From: Halocatena marina | Lineage (GTDB): Archaea; Halobacteriota; Halobacteria; Halobacteriales; Haloarculaceae | Assembly: GCF_025913575.1 (NCBI RefSeq) | Contig: NZ_CP109785.1 | Location: forward strand, 1,984,001-2,048,000 | Direction of reading: 5' to 3' | DNA length: 64,000 nt | In this document: in pieces, positions 59,560 to 64,000 of the stretch | Layout: each line of letters begins with the position of its first letter | Numbering within the stretch: position 1 is the stretch's first letter | Translations under genes and position numbers: made by a program | The notes under the pieces: model-generated | Told to the model about the DNA's origin: nothing | Seen by the model: only the letters and a program-made list of their open reading frames with translations | The model's database searches: none

Positions 59560-60491
59560 GGAAAACACTCGATCCGCAGGCGGAGGTACTGCTCGAACTC
59601 TTGAATGACTACGACATTTCGTTATCGGGTGATAGTATTTCAGAATCTCGTCAGCAGCTCGAAACGATGGTTGGTCTTGCTGGTGAGGATCCTGTCTCAG
59701 TGGGTGAAGTTTCAGACTTCACAATCGATATCGAAAACAGAGAGGTACCAGCACGGGCGTATGTCCCTGAGGGTGAGGGACCATTTCCGACGGTGGCCTT
59801 TTTCCACGGAGGGGGGTTTGTGCTTGGAAGCATCGATACGCACGACAACCTCTGTCGACTTCTGGCAAAGCGTGCAGGCTGTCTCGTTGTTTCAGTCGGC
59901 TACCGACTCGCACCAGAACATCCGTGGCCAGCAGCGCTTATGGACTGTTACGACGCGACACTGTGGCTCTCGCGCAACGCTGATCGATTCTCGGGCAGCG
60001 ATCGGGTGGCGGTCGCAGGCGACAGCGCAGGCGGGAACCTCGCGGCAACCGTCTCACTACTGGCCCGCGAACGTGGAATGCCCAATATCGACCGGCAGTT
60101 ACTCCTCTATCCAGCAACCGCGTATCTCGAACCGATGACATCACGCGCTGAGAATGCATCAGGATATTTCCTCACTGCCGAAGACCTCATCTGGTTTATG
60201 AAACAGTACATCGAGGATACACTCGACGCACACAACCCGCTCGCATTCCCCCTTCAAGCTCGCAGTCTCTCAGAGCTTCCGCCAGCGTTCGTCTTGACGT
60301 GCGGCTTCGATCCACTCCGAGATGAGGGTACCGCGTATGCCGACCGTCTCCGCGAGCACGGGGTCAGCGTCGAACACACCAACTACGAATCAATGATCCA
60401 CGGCTTTCTCAATATGGAGGCAATTATCGATCGTACCTACGATGGCGTCGACGAGATCGCTGCGTATCTCCAGCGTGAGCTCGTCCAGTAA
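59556..60491 (+). CDS. Alpha/beta hydrolase, hormone-sensitive-lipase type esterase
   Basis: A 311-residue esterase. The oxyanion motif HGGG is at about 85-88 (FFHGGGFVLGS). The nucleophile Ser is in GDSAGGNLAA (about 155-164), the acid in CGFDPLRDEG (about 249-258) and the His in SMIHGFLNME (about 284-293). It hydrolyses short-chain carboxyl esters in the cytoplasm. Length and motifs are typical of the HSL family (about 310 residues). It starts with an ATGA overlap to a possible tiny upstream frame. Confidence 0.92.
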   Translation: MRKTLDPQAEVLLELLNDYDISLSGDSISESRQQLETMVGLAGEDPVSVGEVSDFTIDIENREVPARAYVPEGEGPFPTVAFFHGGGFVLGSIDTHDNLCRLLAKRAGCLVVSVGYRLAPEHPWPAALMDCYDATLWLSRNADRFSGSDRVAVAGDSAGGNLAATVSLLARERGMPNIDRQLLLYPATAYLEPMTSRAENASGYFLTAEDLIWFMKQYIEDTLDAHNPLAFPLQARSLSELPPAFVLTCGFDPLRDEGTAYADRLREHGVSVEHTNYESMIHGFLNMEAIIDRTYDGVDEIAAYLQRELVQ

Positions 60492-61399
60492 CGAGTCATA
60501 TATCGACGTTATCGGTCCTGCTGGTCTGTCTATAACAGCTGTCATATTCAGTCAGAAACCGGTGTGAATAATGACGAACCGACATATCGGTGGGACGATA
60601 AAGCATCTGATCTTTGATTGTCGAATATTCTAGCAAATGTCTACGCTACAGCTTATAGAGGCGTGATTACATATAGACAACAATCCAAAATGAAGCAGAC
60701 GGTTCTGATATCAATTCACTGACCAACATTCATCAATATTCGTACTGGAAGTAATACATAGTAGTTGTTATTAATTCATGGAATTGTTGGCCAGAATCAG
60801 AAACAAGCCCACGGCTCACTGACTCATCACCAACGATTACGGTTTTCAACATAATGAAGAACGATATGAATTTTGGCTATCATTGTTTGATTATCGATTG
60901 AAAATTTAATTTATTGTACTATCAGGACATTCGATCGAGACAGTGATATCGATCAAGATGTAGCACAAAGCGGGCATTCGATATCACCAAACCTCCAGTA
61001 ATAGCGGTTATCGAAATCGATACATACGACTGTAGAGAAGTAGAACTGTTATATTTGATGGACAACGTACGAGTTTCTCTTGACTCAATAAGTGTATTTA
61101 TTTCTGTACAAATCCAATATTGTATCGGCCGTTCTTCAGAACTATGGACTTCCCAATACATCATGGCCAGTACTATTCATACATATCGATTCTCGAAGTG
61201 GGTGCGAACGATCGCGTTGTTAGACCATCAAGCAAAATTTGTCTTCGAATGGAGACCAACGAGAGTGCAGCATTACTTACACAGATTTGGGTGATATTTA
61301 CAGTAGCCCCGTGAGACAGCTACTCAGAGTAGTTATGCCATCCTGTCGGATGAAATAGAAATGCCAAAGCCTAATAGTTTAACGCACCCAAGTTAATAT
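60492..61399. other. A/T-rich spacer, no convincing gene
   Basis: About 900 bases between the esterase and the NikR-like gene. Several frames of 60-80 codons near 60920-61315 lack recognisable motifs; they could be decayed remnants. No repeat or RNA gene was spotted. Confidence 0.5.
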
Positions 61400-61828
61400 A
61401 TGACTGTCGTGAGTGTTTCGATGCCAGATAGTCTCCTTGAGAGATTGGACCAATTCTCAGAAGAGCACGGATACACTGGTCGAAGTGAAGTTATCCGTGA
61501 AGCGAGTCGTAATCTTCTCGGCGAGTTTCAGGACAAAAAGCTCGAAGACCGAGAACTGATGGGAATCGTTACGGTCATGTTCAACTACGAGACGACCAAC
61601 GTCGAAGAAAAGATGATGCGACTCCGTCACGAGCACGAAGGGATTGTCGCATCAAACTTCCATAGCCACGTTGGAAATCACTACTGCATGGAGCTATTCG
61701 TCCTCGAAGGCTCCCTCGATTCGATCTCTGCGTTCGTTGGAAAGATACGGGCAACGAAGGACACGCTCAACATCGATTACTCTGTTATGCCTGTTGATGA
61801 CTTCGGCCCGTTGGCGGAAGTCAGCTGA
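61400..61828 (+). CDS. nikR: NikR-like nickel-responsive regulator
   Basis: A 142-residue protein with an N-terminal ribbon-helix-helix ([20 protein letters not shown] then [14 protein letters not shown]) and a C-terminal NikR domain. The four high-affinity nickel ligands of Escherichia coli NikR have counterparts here: His in LRHEHEG, the pair HSH and the Cys in HYCMEL (about residues 77-99). In its family NikR binds DNA as a tetramer when nickel is present and represses nickel uptake. No nickel transporter or nickel enzyme lies nearby, so its target is elsewhere. The A/T-rich stretch ctaatagttta precedes the start by about 23 bases. Confidence 0.9.
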   Translation: MTVVSVSMPDSLLERLDQFSEEHGYTGRSEVIREASRNLLGEFQDKKLEDRELMGIVTVMFNYETTNVEEKMMRLRHEHEGIVASNFHSHVGNHYCMELFVLEGSLDSISAFVGKIRATKDTLNIDYSVMPVDDFGPLAEVS

Positions 61829-62020
61829 GTCCCGAAGTAGCCCATCGTATTGAGCGCGAAACCAGTCGCCTCGATTCATGACGTGCGAAATGGGCTCCCG
61901 AAGGCATTTTTGGGATCGGAGTAGTGTCCGACAAAGGGGATAGGTTAGTTTAGCGGATCAACTCAGAGAGCCCCGCTACATCCGAATCCTTTTCAAGAAC
62001 AATTAAATATTCATTCACTA

Positions 62021-62641
62021 ATGGCTGATGAACGCTCGTTCCTCGACAGTCCAGAGGGCACACGAGAGGAGATCATGAACGCGACCTATCACGCGTTGTG
62101 TGAGCACGGGTACGCCGATCTCACGATTCAGCGAATCGGTGATCAATTCGAGAAGAGTAAGTCGTTGCTGTATCACCACTACGACGGCAAAGACGAACTC
62201 TTGTTCGATTTTCTCGATTTTATGCTCGAAGAGCTGGAAACATCTGTCCCAGAGACAATCGAAGAAGATGCCAAAACCCATCTCAATGTGATTTTCGATA
62301 AAGTATTTGCTTGTGAGAGAACAGAAGAAAAACGTGAATTCGAAGCGGCGATGGTCGAACTCCGCGCACAAGCCGCACACGACGACCGATACCGAGAGTA
62401 CTTCACGCAACACGATCGATTCATCGAAAATCATCTCTCCCACGTTATCGAGGTTGGTATCGCGGACGGTGATTTCCGGGATGTTGACCCAGAGCGCGTT
62501 GCTCCGTTCATCCGAACGATTATTGACGGCGTTCGAATCAATCGCTCAACGTCTAACGTAGGAGTCACTCGTTCCGTTCGATCAGAACTCGATAGCTACA
62601 TCGAATCTACGCTCTGTATCGACGACGAAAATAAGCAATAG
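62021..62641 (+). CDS. TetR-family transcriptional regulator
   Basis: A 206-residue regulator. The N-terminal HTH is at about 15-60 (TREEIMNATYHALCEHGYADL, then SKSLLYHHYDGKDELL, the recognition helix). The C-terminal helical ligand domain includes HDDRYREYFTQHDRFIENHL. In haloarchaea such regulators often stand beside efflux or membrane protein genes. The only neighbours are a hypothetical frame and the TMEM175-like channel downstream. The ligand is unknown. Confidence 0.9.
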   Translation: MADERSFLDSPEGTREEIMNATYHALCEHGYADLTIQRIGDQFEKSKSLLYHHYDGKDELLFDFLDFMLEELETSVPETIEEDAKTHLNVIFDKVFACERTEEKREFEAAMVELRAQAAHDDRYREYFTQHDRFIENHLSHVIEVGIADGDFRDVDPERVAPFIRTIIDGVRINRSTSNVGVTRSVRSELDSYIESTLCIDDENKQ

Positions 62642-63274
62642 CAGTAGGAACGACGACGGATAATCGTAACGGGACATCATCCTTCGTCGCCTGGAACCTC
62701 ACGATCTGTGACACGAAAGTGTTCGACTTGCAAGCATCGAGTACGTCGTTTCATCGACCGTCGCCAGTTCGTTCACAGAGCGTCCGCTCACGGTCATCTC
62801 GTCCTTTTCAGCCGCCACGAACTGCTGTCGTTGCATCGGAGAGTGAAACACCCGATACAGATCCTTTCCTGTGTAGGTATTGTCACTGGCCGCCATTGCT
62901 AACAGCGTCGTTCGAGCGACGGCCTCCAGTTCAATACCCCAATCACCCTCGGAACGGAGTGCTATGATCCACGCATCGATTTCATCGGCATTGATCTCTC
63001 GGCTCCAAATCAACATCCACCGACCGTATAGGATATCGAACAATATATTTCTTTCTAGTATTTATTAATTGGAACGTATTGTATGCCACGTATCGAAGTG
63101 TGACATCCGTACTCTGGTAGACATTCGAACAAGGATGATCGAACGACGACGAACCGACTGAGGAGTTTTGTCTTGCACATATTACGATCGGACAATCGGT
63201 GTGAGTGTGAAACTGATGAAAAGCTCTCAATGACGAAGTACGCGTTATTTTCTCGGTTCGTATGAGGGCATACG
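62642..63274. other. Spacer with one possible minus-strand ORF
   Basis: About 630 bases between the TetR and TMEM175-like genes. The only candidate is the frame at 62699-63043. The last 230 bases before the channel gene contain no convincing gene. Confidence 0.5.
62699..63043 (-). CDS. Hypothetical protein (114 aa), doubtful
   Basis: A 114-residue frame on the minus strand that does not shadow another gene. The composition is moderately acidic and protein-like (EIDAWIIALRSEGDWGIELE, then NELATVDETTYS), but I recognise no family and no membrane or metal motif. It could be an orphan or a fragment of a decayed gene. Confidence 0.4.
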   Translation of the reverse strand: MFDILYGRWMLIWSREINADEIDAWIIALRSEGDWGIELEAVARTTLLAMAASDNTYTGKDLYRVFHSPMQRQQFVAAEKDEMTVSGRSVNELATVDETTYSMLASRTLSCHRS

Positions 63275-63904
63275 ATGGATCGTTTGAAAACAGAGCAGGG
63301 TGAAGATGTGAGTCGTATTACTGCCTTGAGTGATGGTCTGTTCGCCATTGTTCTCACACTTGTCATTCTTCAGTTTGAAGTTCCAAATATCCCGTCAAGT
63401 CAAGCGACTACCGAACTGCCTGCGTGGCTTTCCGGACTGTACGTGTTGTTTTTTAATTATATACTCAGTTTTGTCGTCGTCGAATTGTATTGGGTTGTAC
63501 ACCACACTCTCTTTCAACACATCGTCAAACACGACCGAGTCCGACTCTATTTGAATCTGCTATTCTTGCTCTCCGTATCTTTCCTTCCGTTCCCGACAGA
63601 GCTGTTAGGAACGTACGGAACGCGGCTCACGTGGGCACTCTATGCGCTCAATTTGACAATTGTCGGTCTTCTCATGACTTCCGTCTGGTGGTATGCCGCC
63701 ACTCAAGATCTCATAACCGAAGAGATGCACAACCGAATAGCTAAACTCATCACTCTTCGTGGACTTATCGCTCCAGTAGTATTTCTTCTATCTATCGCTG
63801 TCAGTTCTGTGAGCCTCACACTGGCCTACTTCACCCCGCTGTTGATCGTTCCGCTCCAGATCATGTGGGTGTGGATACACCAACTGTCGAGTCGACCGTT
63901 CTAA
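63275..63904 (+). CDS. TMEM175-family potassium channel-like membrane protein
   Basis: A 209-residue membrane protein with six hydrophobic segments. The first helix carries the family signature RITALSDGLFAIVLTLVI (about 14-31), the RxxxxSDG element of prokaryotic TMEM175/DUF1211 proteins, which form tetrameric potassium-conducting channels without the usual selectivity filter. Length fits the single-repeat bacterial and archaeal members. It is downstream of the TetR gene by about 630 bases. The channel role is known for the family and inferred here. Confidence 0.88.
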   Translation: MDRLKTEQGEDVSRITALSDGLFAIVLTLVILQFEVPNIPSSQATTELPAWLSGLYVLFFNYILSFVVVELYWVVHHTLFQHIVKHDRVRLYLNLLFLLSVSFLPFPTELLGTYGTRLTWALYALNLTIVGLLMTSVWWYAATQDLITEEMHNRIAKLITLRGLIAPVVFLLSIAVSSVSLTLAYFTPLLIVPLQIMWVWIHQLSSRPF

Positions 63905-64000
63905 TTACAGAGAGAAAATAAATCATTATTCTCGTACCAGCCTTCAATAATTTAATATTTGATTCACACGACGACCCATCGTTCTCTTCAACCTCTATTC

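Noticed and set aside
1..64000. CRISPR arrays, tRNA or rRNA genes, integrases and intact insertion sequences
   Set aside because: Looked for direct-repeat arrays, cloverleaf-like segments and transposase motifs in all spacers; none could be supported by eye.

Overview
The window is a stretch of haloarchaeal (class Halobacteria) chromosome. Its proteins are rich in Asp and Glu. Several families are typically haloarchaeal: a bacterio-opsin-activator-type regulator with an HTH_10 tail, a FolC-FolP fusion, IclR and Tat-exported proteins, and tiny CPxCG zinc-ribbon proteins. Promoters are archaeal: for at least ten genes an A/T-rich TATA-like box lies 26 to 29 bases before the chosen start codon, as expected for leaderless transcripts. 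GC content looks moderate for a haloarchaeon. I saw no rRNA, tRNA, CRISPR array or intact insertion sequence.

Bases 1-14800 hold a one-carbon, methylamine-type oxidation neighbourhood. It contains a formate dehydrogenase catalytic subunit (cut by the window edge) with a NuoF-like partner, formate-tetrahydrofolate ligase, an MttB-family methyltransferase without pyrrolysine, a bifunctional folate-synthesis enzyme, a dimethylglycine/sarcosine dehydrogenase-like flavoprotein with a folate-binding GcvT region, and the electron-transfer flavoprotein pair EtfBA. Read together they could strip methyl groups from betaine-like compounds, load them on folate, release formate and oxidise it. A TrkA-N potassium channel sits inside this block.

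Bases 15000-26100 hold a large multi-domain sensor-regulator, a tiny rubrerythrin-like protein, a heavy-metal export operon (P1B-ATPase plus a CDF transporter broken by a one-base shift in its His-codon repeat), two unknown membrane proteins, and a lactonase plus iron alcohol dehydrogenase pair. That pair resembles the gamma-butyrolactone (blc) system. Bases 26800-34240 hold two AMP-forming acyl-CoA ligases, a Tat-linked GMC dehydrogenase pair and an IclR regulator, probably for oxidation of an alcohol or acid.

Bases 35200-57900 are the most remarkable part. A murein-free archaeon carries a Tat-exported GH73 glucosaminidase with an SH3 domain, then NagZ (GH3), NamZ (exo-N-acetylmuramidase), a TIM-barrel-like protein of unknown family, an AmiE-like serine hydrolase, a HAD phosphatase, AnmK (anhydro-MurNAc kinase), an SDR dehydrogenase, and a complete peptide-type ABC importer followed by an enolase-superfamily enzyme. 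The NagZ-NamZ-AmiE grouping matches the Bacillus subtilis ybbC-ybbD-ybbE recycling genes. The simplest reading is a pathway for cutting, importing and catabolising bacterial peptidoglycan fragments.

Bases 58000-64000 are sparse: an HTH regulator, an alpha/beta hydrolase, a NikR-like regulator, a TetR regulator and a TMEM175-type channel, separated by long A/T-rich spacers in which I see no convincing genes.
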